Assembly (NCBI GenBank): GCA_947258565.1
Contig: CAMYJB010000026.1
Location: forward strand, 1-32,028
DNA length: 32,028 nt
Reading direction: 5' to 3'
Origin: an uncultured Woeseiaceae bacterium
Lineage (GTDB): Bacteria > Pseudomonadota > Gammaproteobacteria > Steroidobacterales > Woeseiaceae
Shown here: in pieces, positions 1 to 7,059 of the stretch
How the letters are laid out: every line of letters starts with the position of its first letter
Numbering within the stretch: the stretch's first letter is position 1
Notes under the pieces: model-generated
What the model was told of the DNA's origin: nothing
What the model saw: the letters and a program-made list of their open reading frames with translations, nothing else
Databases searched by the model: none
Position numbers and translations under genes: made by a program

Positions 1-954
1 TCGAAGCAACACCTTAGGCAAAATCTAACTAAAACCGGTGCTCCGCACGATGGCTCAACGACTCGCTTACTGGCAACGCAGTCTCGCAATTCTGTTGTTA
101 TGCGCGGCGGGATTGTCGTCACCGGCAATTCGCCGCTACATCGTCGAACATTGTCTCAAGTGTCTTTTGCCTATGCCTACGGGCTGGTTCCACTGGCAGT
201 GCATCGCGCGCGGGCGCCGCGTCAGAAGGAGGCAGCGGACCCGGGATCCGTCCGTCTGCGCGCCGGCGACGTCGTTTTGGTGCAAGGGACTCGATCGGCA
301 CTCGACGCCGCAAAGAACGAGGCCAAGATGCTGTTGGCTGATGGCACGATTGAACTTCCCAGGGCACACCGAGCCAAACGAGCGTTGCTCGTCTTGTTCA
401 TTGTGATCGGTGTCGCCGCGGCAGGACTGCTTCCGATCTCGATCTCTGCACTGATCGGCGTCGGCGCGATGATTGCGCTCGGCTGTCTTTCCTGGAGGGA
501 TGTCGGGCGGTCCCTTCCGATTGCCATCATCATGCTCATTGTTGCCAGCCTGGCTATGGGCAAAGCGCTGGTTGTAACGGGCATGGCCGACTTTTTTGCT
601 GTCGGTCTCGTTCGCGCAACGGGCAATTGGCCCGTACCCGTGATTCTCAGCGCGTTCATCCTGATCATGGCTGTGTTGACGAACCTCGTCTCCAACAATG
701 CTGCTGCCGTGATTGGTACGCCAATTGCGATTGCGGCAGCGCAACAGCTTGGTGCCGAGCCGCTGCCTTTCGTGCTTGCGGTTCTCTTTGGTGCGAATAT
801 GAGTTTTGCAACGCCGTTCGGCTACCAGACGAACCTGTTGATACTTAGCACCGGGGGTTACCGTTTCGCAGACTTTTTGAGAGCAGGTGTTCCACTGATC
901 CTGATTTTGTGGATCGGTTTCTCCATTGTCCTGCCTTTGTGGTACGGCCTCTGA
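1..954 (+). CDS. SLC13-type (divalent anion/citrate-like) permease with RCK_C domain, 5'-truncated by window edge
   Basis: The reading frame is open from base 1 with no stop upstream of the first internal ATG (100), so the start lies outside the window and about 317 residues of a normally ~590-residue permease are seen. From about residue 35 to 108 there is a TrkA-C/RCK_C-like domain (SPLHRRTLSQ, LAVHRA, LRAGDVVLVQG), typical of the cytoplasmic insert in this transporter group. It is followed by five or six hydrophobic segments. The conserved NLVSNNAAAV hairpin motif and the late FATPFGYQTNLLI motif are both present. Family knowledge points to sodium- or proton-coupled uptake of an anion (dicarboxylate, sulfate or similar) across the inner membrane; the substrate cannot be read from sequence. 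Base composition looks less GC-rich than the rest of the window. No downstream partner is apparent before the tRNA. Confidence 0.85.
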   Translation, partial: SKQHLRQNLTKTGAPHDGSTTRLLATQSRNSVVMRGGIVVTGNSPLHRRTLSQVSFAYAYGLVPLAVHRARAPRQKEAADPGSVRLRAGDVVLVQGTRSALDAAKNEAKMLLADGTIELPRAHRAKRALLVLFIVIGVAAAGLLPISISALIGVGAMIALGCLSWRDVGRSLPIAIIMLIVASLAMGKALVVTGMADFFAVGLVRATGNWPVPVILSAFILIMAVLTNLVSNNAAAVIGTPIAIAAAQQLGAEPLPFVLAVLFGANMSFATPFGYQTNLLILSTGGYRFADFLRAGVPLILILWIGFSIVLPLWYGL

Positions 955-1066
955 CAGGGATTTTGTCTCGATTTTTGCGTCACCAATTGCCTCAGAATCG
1001 CTTAGAATCGAATTACTCTCACTTTTATGCTCAGCCAGACCTGAGTGAGACGTAACTCCCTGATAT

Positions 1067-1140
1067 GCGGGTGTAGTTCAATGGTAGAACATCAGCTTCC
1101 CAAGCTGAGAATGAGGGTTCGATTCCCTTCACCCGCTCCA
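1067..1140 (+). tRNA. tRNA-Gly (anticodon CCC)
   Basis: A complete cloverleaf can be folded. The acceptor stem is GCGGGTG with CACCCGC. The D stem is GTTC/GAAC. The anticodon stem is TCAGC/GCTGA around loop TTCCCAA, giving anticodon CCC (reads GGG). The variable loop has four bases. The T arm is GAGGG-TTCGATT-CCCTT with one G-U pair. The discriminator is T and a genomic CCA is encoded. It stands alone between the permease and the EthD gene, and no integrase or repeated 3' tRNA end is visible nearby. Confidence 0.97.
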
Positions 1141-1183
1141 ACCAGGCCGAATAGCCGCTAAAAAGGTAATAACAGGCTCAGGC

Positions 1184-1531
1184 ATGATCAAACTCATCGT
1201 TGCGGTTCGCAAACGCCCGGATATGAGCGTCGAAGAATTCCAGGATCATTGGCGTACTCGCCACGCGGAACTGGTTCGGAACAGTCCCGCGACGGCGAAG
1301 TACATCCGTAAGTACATCCAGTGCCACACGATGCCCGGGCAGTACGAGCAGGGTGAAGTAGCGTTCGATGGTACGGCGGAACTGTGGTTCGACAGCGTCG
1401 CCGATATGGAAGCCTTCTACAGTGACCCGGACTACCTCAGGGACGTCCAGCCGGACGAACCCCGGTTTGCCGACATGAGCAAGACCGTCTTCTTCGTAAC
1501 CGAGGAAGAGTTCGTTCTCGACAATATCTGA
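1184..1531 (+). CDS. EthD domain-containing protein (dimeric alpha/beta barrel)
   Basis: This small 115-residue protein begins MIKLIVAVRKRPDMSVEEFQ and continues with a DHW-TRHAEL segment, the classic EthD/ferredoxin-like dimeric barrel signature (KRP-x-MS-x-EEF-x-x-HW). Later it has AELWFDSVADMEAFYSDP and the VFFVTEE strand typical of the family's C-terminal half. EthD-like proteins are cytosolic and act in small-molecule oxidation or degradation or as accessory proteins; the exact reaction is unknown here. The gene ends 6 bases before the GTG of the channel gene, so the two may be co-transcribed, though no functional link is obvious. There is no strong Shine-Dalgarno; a weak GGTAAT lies about 16 bases upstream. 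Confidence 0.85.
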   Translation: MIKLIVAVRKRPDMSVEEFQDHWRTRHAELVRNSPATAKYIRKYIQCHTMPGQYEQGEVAFDGTAELWFDSVADMEAFYSDPDYLRDVQPDEPRFADMSKTVFFVTEEEFVLDNI

Positions 1532-1537
1532 TCAGCC

Positions 1538-2563
1538 GTGCCGATCGTTCCGAGAGTTTTTCTTACCATCTGCCTCTTTGCGGTCGCCCTTGGGGCCTAT
1601 GCCCAGTCGAGCCCCACGGCAGGCGACCTGACAGGCACCCGCCCCAGCGAAGGTGGCGCGGCGGACGAGATCACGGTGCGTATCGGCCTGCTGGACATCG
1701 CCGAGATCAACGACCGTGAGCAAGTCTACATGGCCGACCTGTTTGTTGAAGTCAAATGGCAGGACCCCCGTCTTGCCGTGAATGGCAATGCGGGCGCCGA
1801 ACTGCGGACTTTCCCGCTCGATGCGATCTGGAATCCGCGCCTTACGGTCATCAATAGCCGAGGCCTCGATTTTCTGTTGCCGGAAGTAGCGACGGTTGAT
1901 CGGCAGGGCAAAGTCACCGCGCGACAGCGGGTTGCCGGTCCCCTTGCTGTCGACCTCGACCTCCGCAACTTTCCGTTCGATACGCAGCGCCTTCCGATCA
2001 ACGTCGTCTCGTACCAGTACTCGCAGTCGGAAATCGTGTTTTCGGAGGAGAGTGAACTGGTGGCGAGGCTCGACGACCTCGGCGGCAAAGGCTGGACGTA
2101 CGAGGCCGTGGAGCCGGAACGGTCCGTGTACCGCCTCAAGGAGGGTGGCCGCGGCGGATCGCAGATCTCTTTTGCCATCATGGCGGAGCGCCAGGCCGGC
2201 TACTATGTGTTGACGCTCGCATTGCCGATGTCGCTGATCCTGTTCCTCGCCTGGATGGCGCACTGGCTGCCCGTTGACGTCATCCCGCCCCGCATGGGCA
2301 CGGCGACCGCAAGCGTCTTTTCGCTGATCGCATTCGGCGTCAGTTTCCGCCTGACACTGCCGAAGATAGCCTATCTAACTGACGCAGATCGCTTCGTTCT
2401 GTATTCGACGCTGCTCGTCCTGGTCTCACTCGCGGTCGTTGTCGTGACCATACGTTGGGCGAACACCGACCGTAAGGCCGCCGCAGAACGCCTGGCGAGA
2501 CAGGCGCGCCAGGCTTTTCCCTTCCTGTATGCTCTGATTATCCTGTTGACCTTTACCACCTGA
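1538..2563 (+). CDS. Prokaryotic pentameric ligand-gated ion channel (Cys-loop receptor family homologue, GLIC/ELIC-like)
   Basis: A 341-residue protein with a GTG start 6 bases after the EthD stop. A signal peptide spans residues 1-22. The extracellular beta-domain shows AIWNPRLTVIN (97-107, the family W-x-P motif) and the Pro-loop core LRNFPFDTQRLP (142-153), without the two cysteines of eukaryotic receptors, as usual in bacteria. Four membrane segments follow: M1 about 221-243, M2 about 252-271, M3 284-306, M4 326-341. The M2-M3 linker LPKIAYLT closely resembles the LPKTPYMT of the Gloeobacter channel GLIC. By hand alignment, the GLIC -2' glutamate position is Met here, preceded by PPR, so cation selectivity should not be assumed. 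The ligand is unknown. It would sit in the inner membrane with its ligand domain in the periplasm. The TorF-type barrel follows 17 bases downstream. Confidence 0.9.
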   Translation: MPIVPRVFLTICLFAVALGAYAQSSPTAGDLTGTRPSEGGAADEITVRIGLLDIAEINDREQVYMADLFVEVKWQDPRLAVNGNAGAELRTFPLDAIWNPRLTVINSRGLDFLLPEVATVDRQGKVTARQRVAGPLAVDLDLRNFPFDTQRLPINVVSYQYSQSEIVFSEESELVARLDDLGGKGWTYEAVEPERSVYRLKEGGRGGSQISFAIMAERQAGYYVLTLALPMSLILFLAWMAHWLPVDVIPPRMGTATASVFSLIAFGVSFRLTLPKIAYLTDADRFVLYSTLLVLVSLAVVVVTIRWANTDRKAAAERLARQARQAFPFLYALIILLTFTT

Positions 2564-2580
2564 GCAGAGAAGAGGGGACG

Positions 2581-3282
2581 GTGACCTCAGTCGCGCGAAG
2601 CACCCTGGCCGCCGCTGCACTGGCCTCGCTAGCCCTGCCCGTCGATGCGGCGGAGTTCTCGGGCTACCTCACATTGACGACGGATTACGTATGGCGTGGC
2701 GTCACGCAGAGCGACGGGGATCCGGCCGCCCAGCTCGGTGGTGAAGTGAGTTTCCAATCGGGTGTCTACGCGGGCCTGTGGGGGTCGACGATCGACATCG
2801 ATAATGGACCCGATCGGCAGCGGGACGCGGAAGTTATCTATTACCTCGGCTACGGATTCGATGTCAGCAGTCACTGGACCCTGGGCGCGAGCGCCGTCGT
2901 TTACACCTACCCCGGTCAGACGGGCTCTATCGACTACAACTACGAAGAGTACGCGGTGAGCGTCAATTACGATGACCGTGTGTGGCTCGAGTACGCATAC
3001 TCACCCGAGTATTACGGGTTCGACATCGAATCCCACAATGTCGAAGTAATTACCGAGTGGCCGGCCGGCGAATACCTCGTCGTCGGGGCGGCCGTCGGCT
3101 ATTTCGATTTCTCGGATTTCCTGGACGACAGCTATGCCTACTGGGATCTCGGTGTTACCTGGCCGATCAGTCGATTCAGCATAGACCTGCGCTACCACGA
3201 CACGAGCGGCCCGGTGCTTATCGTCAGTACGCCGGACCGCTGCGACGAGCGAGTCGTTCTGAGTCTGCGCGTAGCGTTCTAG
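2581..3282 (+). CDS. TorF-family putative porin (TIGR02001-like outer-membrane barrel)
   Basis: A 233-residue protein with a GTG start preceded by a good Shine-Dalgarno (AGAGGGG). The signal peptide ends around residue 23 (VDAAEF). The mature part begins SGYLTLTTDYVWRGVTQS, the hallmark opening of the TIGR02001 family. Alternating aromatic/polar beta strands follow, and it ends in the phenylalanine typical of outer-membrane barrels (LSLRVAF). Family members are small barrels of unknown substrate, often placed with transporters. It sits 17 bases behind the channel gene, so both probably share a transcript. The stop is 6 bases from the convergent stop of the S8 peptidase, leaving no room for a separate terminator. 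Confidence 0.85.
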   Translation: MTSVARSTLAAAALASLALPVDAAEFSGYLTLTTDYVWRGVTQSDGDPAAQLGGEVSFQSGVYAGLWGSTIDIDNGPDRQRDAEVIYYLGYGFDVSSHWTLGASAVVYTYPGQTGSIDYNYEEYAVSVNYDDRVWLEYAYSPEYYGFDIESHNVEVITEWPAGEYLVVGAAVGYFDFSDFLDDSYAYWDLGVTWPISRFSIDLRYHDTSGPVLIVSTPDRCDERVVLSLRVAF

Positions 3283-3288
3283 ATGCTG

Positions 3289-4515
3289 TCAGCTACCGCA
3301 GCCGAGCGACGGATCGGCGGCCCGCAGTGCAGCACACGCGTCTACGGAAACGCGGCCGTCTTCCGTGCCGGCCTGCGATTGCCGCAGCACCGCCTGAATC
3401 TCACCGGTATCGGAATTCGGCGAAATAGCGAGGACGAGCGCGACGACGCCGCTGACGTGTGCCGCAGCGAGGGAGCTGCCGGAGCGGAAATCGTAGTTGT
3501 CGTCCGGAACCGCGACCAGGATCTGGTCTCCCGGCGCGAAAATCGAATCGCCGGATTTCGCTACCTCGGTCGAGCTGCTGCTGACGGCGATGACCTGTTC
3601 CATGCTCGCCGGAAACTGCTGCGAGTCGTCGGCATCCTGCGGCCGGGCCGCGATCAGAACGACGCCGAGATCGTGAGCGGCGAGCAGCAACCGGTGAATC
3701 AGCGCGTCCTCCGGTCCCGCCAGGCTCATGTTGAGCACATCGGGCGGGTTCTCGAGCAGGGTATCCAGTGCCTGAGCGAGCGTGAAACTGTCGCAGACGG
3801 CCGTATCGAATTCCGCTTGTGACCAGCACGCGACGAACAGGTCCAGCTTTGCCTCCGGAGCCACGCCGACGATACCCCTGGCATTGTTCGCCCGCGCGGC
3901 GATGACGCTGACCACGGCCGTGCCGTGATTGCGGTCGATACTGGACGCATCGCTGGCGAAGTCTTCGATACGGCGAATCCGGCCCTTGAGGTCCTCATGC
4001 CGCGCGTCCGCGTTGCTGTCGATGACGGCGATGCGCACGCCCTTGCCACGCGAGTAGCGATGTGCGGCAGTAAGGTTGAGTGAGTTCAGGCCGTGCTGCA
4101 GCTCGGCATAGGTGTCGTCATAGCCCCCGGTTGCCGCAACGTTGGCCGCGAAAACATTCAACGGCTGCGCCGACTCCACCCGTACGTCGGCGCGCAGCGC
4201 TGCAATAACGCGGTCGCGGTCGGCCCCCTCTGCGACCCGGTAGACAAAGCAATACACGGCCAAAGACTGGATGGGCCAGTCCGCGACCTGCTCCAGCCCG
4301 AATTCCCGGGCCACGGCGTTGGCCTGCCGCCTTGCCGCCGTCGAGATCGTGTAGCGCTTGCGGGCACGGTAAGGCGCGCTGGTCGTGGTCGCGTGAATCT
4401 TCGGGTTCTCGAAGGTGACGAGGATGTCACGCTTGGGATCCCTTTCCTCGGCGATGGCCGTCGCCGGGACGGCGGCCGCAACCACGATAATTGCAGTGGC
4501 GAGGCAACGAAACAT
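3289..4515 (-). CDS. Secreted S8 (subtilisin-like) family serine peptidase, with an atypical oxyanion-hole region
   Basis: 408 residues from the ATG at 4515. This start is chosen because it follows GGAG seven bases upstream and opens a signal peptide (1-22, ending AIA-EE); a longer frame upstream lacks these. Residues 30-120 resemble an inhibitor-I9-like propeptide. The catalytic triad is recognisable: D166 (IAVIDSNAD), H197 (DRNHGTAV) and S348 (SGSSLAAAHVSG). The oxyanion-hole asparagine normally found in A-A-G-N is not seen: the matching stretch reads VVLIAARPQDAD, with Pro292 at the Asn position by hand alignment. Activity may be lowered or use another residue. It is the third gene of a tight operon, starting 4 bases after the anti-sigma stop, so it may take part in sigma/anti-sigma signalling or be an effector. 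It acts in the periplasm or outside the cell. Confidence 0.85.
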   Translation of the reverse strand: MFRCLATAIIVVAAAVPATAIAEERDPKRDILVTFENPKIHATTTSAPYRARKRYTISTAARRQANAVAREFGLEQVADWPIQSLAVYCFVYRVAEGADRDRVIAALRADVRVESAQPLNVFAANVAATGGYDDTYAELQHGLNSLNLTAAHRYSRGKGVRIAVIDSNADARHEDLKGRIRRIEDFASDASSIDRNHGTAVVSVIAARANNARGIVGVAPEAKLDLFVACWSQAEFDTAVCDSFTLAQALDTLLENPPDVLNMSLAGPEDALIHRLLLAAHDLGVVLIAARPQDADDSQQFPASMEQVIAVSSSSTEVAKSGDSIFAPGDQILVAVPDDNYDFRSGSSLAAAHVSGVVALVLAISPNSDTGEIQAVLRQSQAGTEDGRVSVDACAALRAADPSLGCGS

Positions 4516-4519
4516 GGGC

Positions 4520-5155
4520 TCACTCCACCGGTAGCTGCACAGCGACGAATGTCGCCGTCGCAATCTCGGGGCGCGATTCGATGCGATCGGCGTATTGCTC
4601 CAGTTCCGCCAGCGTGACCGGACCGAGCCCCAGCGCAATCCGGTAGGTACGGTCGTTCAGCGGCACTGCCAGCTCGCCCGCACCGATCGACTCGAAGAAC
4701 TTGCCGTGTGTCTCCGTCGCCGCACCGGGCACGAACTGCACTTCGAGCACGTAGTTGATGGACTGGTTGACGGCGGGTGACGTTACCGTTTCGAACAGCA
4801 CGGGCTGGGCCGCAGGGCGCGGTCCAAACTGCCAGGCGACGGTGATAGTAACAGCGGCGATAGTCGCCGCCGCCGCGATCCATGGCCATGTATGGCGCAT
4901 TGCCGGACGGCCGGTGTTGTCGAGCGTCGCAAGCAGGCGGTCCTTGTCCGGGGATGGCACGAGAGGTGCGGGTGAGCCGTTGCGCACGGCGCGACGAACT
5001 TCCGTCAGCATTTCGGCCTCGCTCCGGCACTCGGCGCATTCCTCGATGTGCTGTTTGACACGGCTACGTTCGGATTCGTCGAGCGTTCCGTTGACGTACC
5101 AGGGGAGCAGTCTTACCAGCTCTTCATGATCGTCCGTTTGCGGCAATTGATTCAC
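4520..5155 (-). CDS. Zinc-finger anti-sigma factor (transmembrane)
   Basis: 211 residues with a GTG start that overlaps the sigma-factor stop by four bases (GTGA, 5152-5155), a hallmark of translational coupling. The N-terminal cytoplasmic domain carries the H36-x3-C40-x2-C43 zinc-binding motif (QHIEECAECRSE) of the zf-HC2/ASD fold, which binds and silences the partner ECF sigma factor. One membrane helix spans about residues 90-109 (WPWIAAAATIAAVTITVAWQ), leaving a periplasmic part of about 100 residues (110-211) that could sense an envelope signal. The periplasmic part has no domain I recognise. By family knowledge it holds the sigma factor at the membrane until a signal or proteolysis frees it. 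Confidence 0.9.
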   Translation of the reverse strand: MNQLPQTDDHEELVRLLPWYVNGTLDESERSRVKQHIEECAECRSEAEMLTEVRRAVRNGSPAPLVPSPDKDRLLATLDNTGRPAMRHTWPWIAAAATIAAVTITVAWQFGPRPAAQPVLFETVTSPAVNQSINYVLEVQFVPGAATETHGKFFESIGAGELAVPLNDRTYRIALGLGPVTLAELEQYADRIESRPEIATATFVAVQLPVE

Positions 5156-5739
5156 TTGTCTTCTCCCTGCGAGTCGGCTGCGCTCGCCGAGGCCTGTAAT
5201 TGCTCCCTCAGCTTGCGCCTCGCATGAAACATGCGTGTCTTGACCGTGTTGACGGGGCAGTCAGTCACCGTCGCTACCTCGTCATACGACAGACCCAGAT
5301 AGAACACGAGTTCCACCGCAAGGCGCTGCGTCGGAGGCAGCGTTTCGATCCCGCGGCGTACCCAGTCTTCCTGTTCGAGCGACGGGGCGTCTTTGTCCGG
5401 CAGGGCATCGACTTCGAGGTACGACGTAATCGACAGCTTCTTGCGCGACAGGCGTTTCAAAGCCTGTCGATACGCGATGCCGAAGATCCAGGTTGACGGT
5501 TTCGAAGCCCCCCGGAAACGCCCTGCGCTCCGCCAGACGGCCAGCATGATGTCATTAACCAGTTCCTCGGCGACCGAGTGTGATCGGGTCAGCCGAAAAA
5601 CGAACTTGAACAGCCGCGCATGGTATCGCGCGTACAGTTCCGTCAGTGCATCGCGATCCTCGGCGGCGATGAGTTCCAGCAAGGCGAGATCCTCGGAGTC
5701 CTGGCCCGCAAGCTGCGATATTTTCCGTGATCCGCCCAT
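5152..5739 (-). CDS. ECF-type sigma-70 family RNA polymerase sigma factor
   Basis: 195 residues. Region 2 spans about 28-100 (ALTELYARYHARLFKFVFRL, then EELVNDIMLAVW and the -10-binding STWIFGIAYRQALKRL). Region 4 spans about 130-180 (LPPTQRLAVELVFYLGLSYDEVA with helix-turn-helix CPVNTVKTRMFHARRKLRE). There is no extra C-terminal domain. It heads an operon with its anti-sigma factor and an S8 peptidase. Divergent to it, 141 bases away, begins the haem lipoprotein / cytochrome-porin pair, which is the most likely direct target. A GTTCAA/TTGAAC inverted repeat at 5799-5821 supplies outward-facing TGAAC -35-like elements for both directions, suggesting autoregulation; this is inference. Confidence 0.93.
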   Translation of the reverse strand: MGGSRKISQLAGQDSEDLALLELIAAEDRDALTELYARYHARLFKFVFRLTRSHSVAEELVNDIMLAVWRSAGRFRGASKPSTWIFGIAYRQALKRLSRKKLSITSYLEVDALPDKDAPSLEQEDWVRRGIETLPPTQRLAVELVFYLGLSYDEVATVTDCPVNTVKTRMFHARRKLREQLQASASAADSQGEDK

Positions 5740-5798
5740 AGTCCGCGCCGATATCGTCGTGCTCGTGTCCCGTATAGGTGCCCGGCCGGCCGCAGAAA

Positions 5799-5822
5799 GT
5801 TCAATACCTCGTGTTTTGAACC
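5799..5822. promoter_or_regulatory. Inverted repeat GTTCAA-N11-TTGAAC with divergent ECF-like -35 elements
   Basis: GTTCAA (5799-5804) and TTGAAC (5816-5821) form a perfect six-base inverted repeat between the divergent sigma-factor and haem-lipoprotein genes. Each arm contains TGAAC pointing away from the other. On the plus strand TGAACC (5817-5822) is followed after 16 bases by CGCACAA (5839-5845), the spacing expected for an ECF promoter, 35 bases before the ATG at 5881. On the minus strand TGAACT (5803-5798) points toward the sigma-factor gene, with a less clear -10. TGAAC plus a T-rich start is a common ECF -35 pattern. The assignment is by position and pattern only. Confidence 0.4.
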
Positions 5823-5880
5823 TTTTTACGCCATCATCCGCACAAAGGCTTAGACCCGTTCAAATCGAGAGGAGTGATTC

Positions 5881-7059
5881 ATGCGGAAAACACGGCCTGC
5901 GTTTCGGGCAACACTGTGTCTGATTCTAGCAGCGTTGGGGTTGAGCGGATGCACGGGCGGTGACGGCACCGGTCTGGATATACCGCCACCCCTCGAGGCG
6001 ACTTTTTCATCGATCCAGGCAAATGTGTTCACACCCACGTGTGCCACAGCGGGTTGTCACCAGGGCGCGAGCGCACCCCAGGGACTGCGGCTGGAAGAAG
6101 CCGTGAGCTACGCGATGCTGGTCAACGTTGCGAGTTCGGAAGATCCCGGCGTACTTCGCGTGGCCCCCGGCAATCCCGGTGCGAGCTACCTGGTACAGAA
6201 AATCGAGGGATCGGCATCCGTCGGTGCGCAAATGCCGCTCAACGCAGCGCCCTTACCACAGGAGACGATCAACGTAATTCGACAGTGGATTACGGACGGC
6301 GCGCTCGACGACCGCGCCGCATCGCAGGACCCGATTCGGGTCACGTCGCTAACGCCCGAACCAGGCAGCGACGGGCTGGCTCCTGGCGAGATCGTCGCGA
6401 CCTTCGATCGCGAACTCGACGTATCGACGTTAAACGCGAATACGTTCCTGCTGGAGGGCAGTGGCGGCGACGGCACCTTCGGTGACGGTAACGAGACTGC
6501 GGTCACTGCGGCGGCCATCACGACACCCGCGATGACACCGACGAGCGCGACGTTCGACCTGGCCGGCGTCACGCTGGGGGACGACACCTACCGGGTCCGT
6601 TTGCTGGGATCGGGGCCATCGATCATTCTCGATATCGATGCAAACGCCCTCGACGGCGAGTTTGCGGGGACATTCCCCTCCGGAGACGGGGTCCAGGGTG
6701 GCGATTTCGATGCCACGTTCACCGTTACGACCCCGAGTTCCGGCGCGACGCTCGACGCCATTCAGGCCGCGGTCTTCACGCCAACCTGCGCGACCGCTGG
6801 CTGTCATACGGGGAATGATCCTCCCGAGGGTCTGAGACTCGATGAAGGCTTCAGCTTCGACAACCTTGTCGACGTGCCGAGTAGCGAAGTTCCGGAATTG
6901 CTGCGCGTCGAGCCCGGCAATCCGGATGACAGCTACCTCGTGCAGAAGATCGAAGGAACCGCCGCAGAGGGCGCCCGGATGCCGCTCGGCGGAGCCCCGC
7001 TCGACCAGAACCTGATTGACGACATACGGGAATGGATTACAAATGATGCGACTCAATAA
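5881..7059 (+). CDS. Lipoprotein with two CX4CH cytochrome-like domains flanking an Ig-like domain
   Basis: 392 residues; GAGAGG Shine-Dalgarno just upstream. Lipobox LSGC with the acylated Cys at 24. Two homologous domains (about 41-141 and 291-391) share about 63 of 100 positions. Each has TPTCATAGCH (Cys54-Cys59-His60 and Cys303-Cys308-His309), a CX4CH spacing instead of the usual CXXCH, and a later MPL motif (Met118, Met367) placed where a class-I cytochrome c would have its Met axial ligand. The pattern LR-V-PGNP-SYLVQKIEG resembles planctomycete-type cytochrome C (PSCyt1-like) domains. Residues about 150-282 between them look like a Big_5/SbsA Ig-like domain (SLTPEPGSDGLAPG, ATFDREL). 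Likely envelope location, possibly two haems; haem binding is not proven. The next gene overlaps its end, so the two products probably act together. Confidence 0.8.
   Translation: MRKTRPAFRATLCLILAALGLSGCTGGDGTGLDIPPPLEATFSSIQANVFTPTCATAGCHQGASAPQGLRLEEAVSYAMLVNVASSEDPGVLRVAPGNPGASYLVQKIEGSASVGAQMPLNAAPLPQETINVIRQWITDGALDDRAASQDPIRVTSLTPEPGSDGLAPGEIVATFDRELDVSTLNANTFLLEGSGGDGTFGDGNETAVTAAAITTPAMTPTSATFDLAGVTLGDDTYRVRLLGSGPSIILDIDANALDGEFAGTFPSGDGVQGGDFDATFTVTTPSSGATLDAIQAAVFTPTCATAGCHTGNDPPEGLRLDEGFSFDNLVDVPSSEVPELLRVEPGNPDDSYLVQKIEGTAAEGARMPLGGAPLDQNLIDDIREWITNDATQ

Noticed and set aside
955..1066. AGAATCG direct repeat and CTCAC/GTGAG pair before the tRNA as regulatory elements
   Set aside because: Too short and irregular to separate from chance.
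1067..1140. tRNA-Gly as an active integration site
   Set aside because: No integrase, no direct repeat of the tRNA 3' end and no mobile genes are visible in the window.
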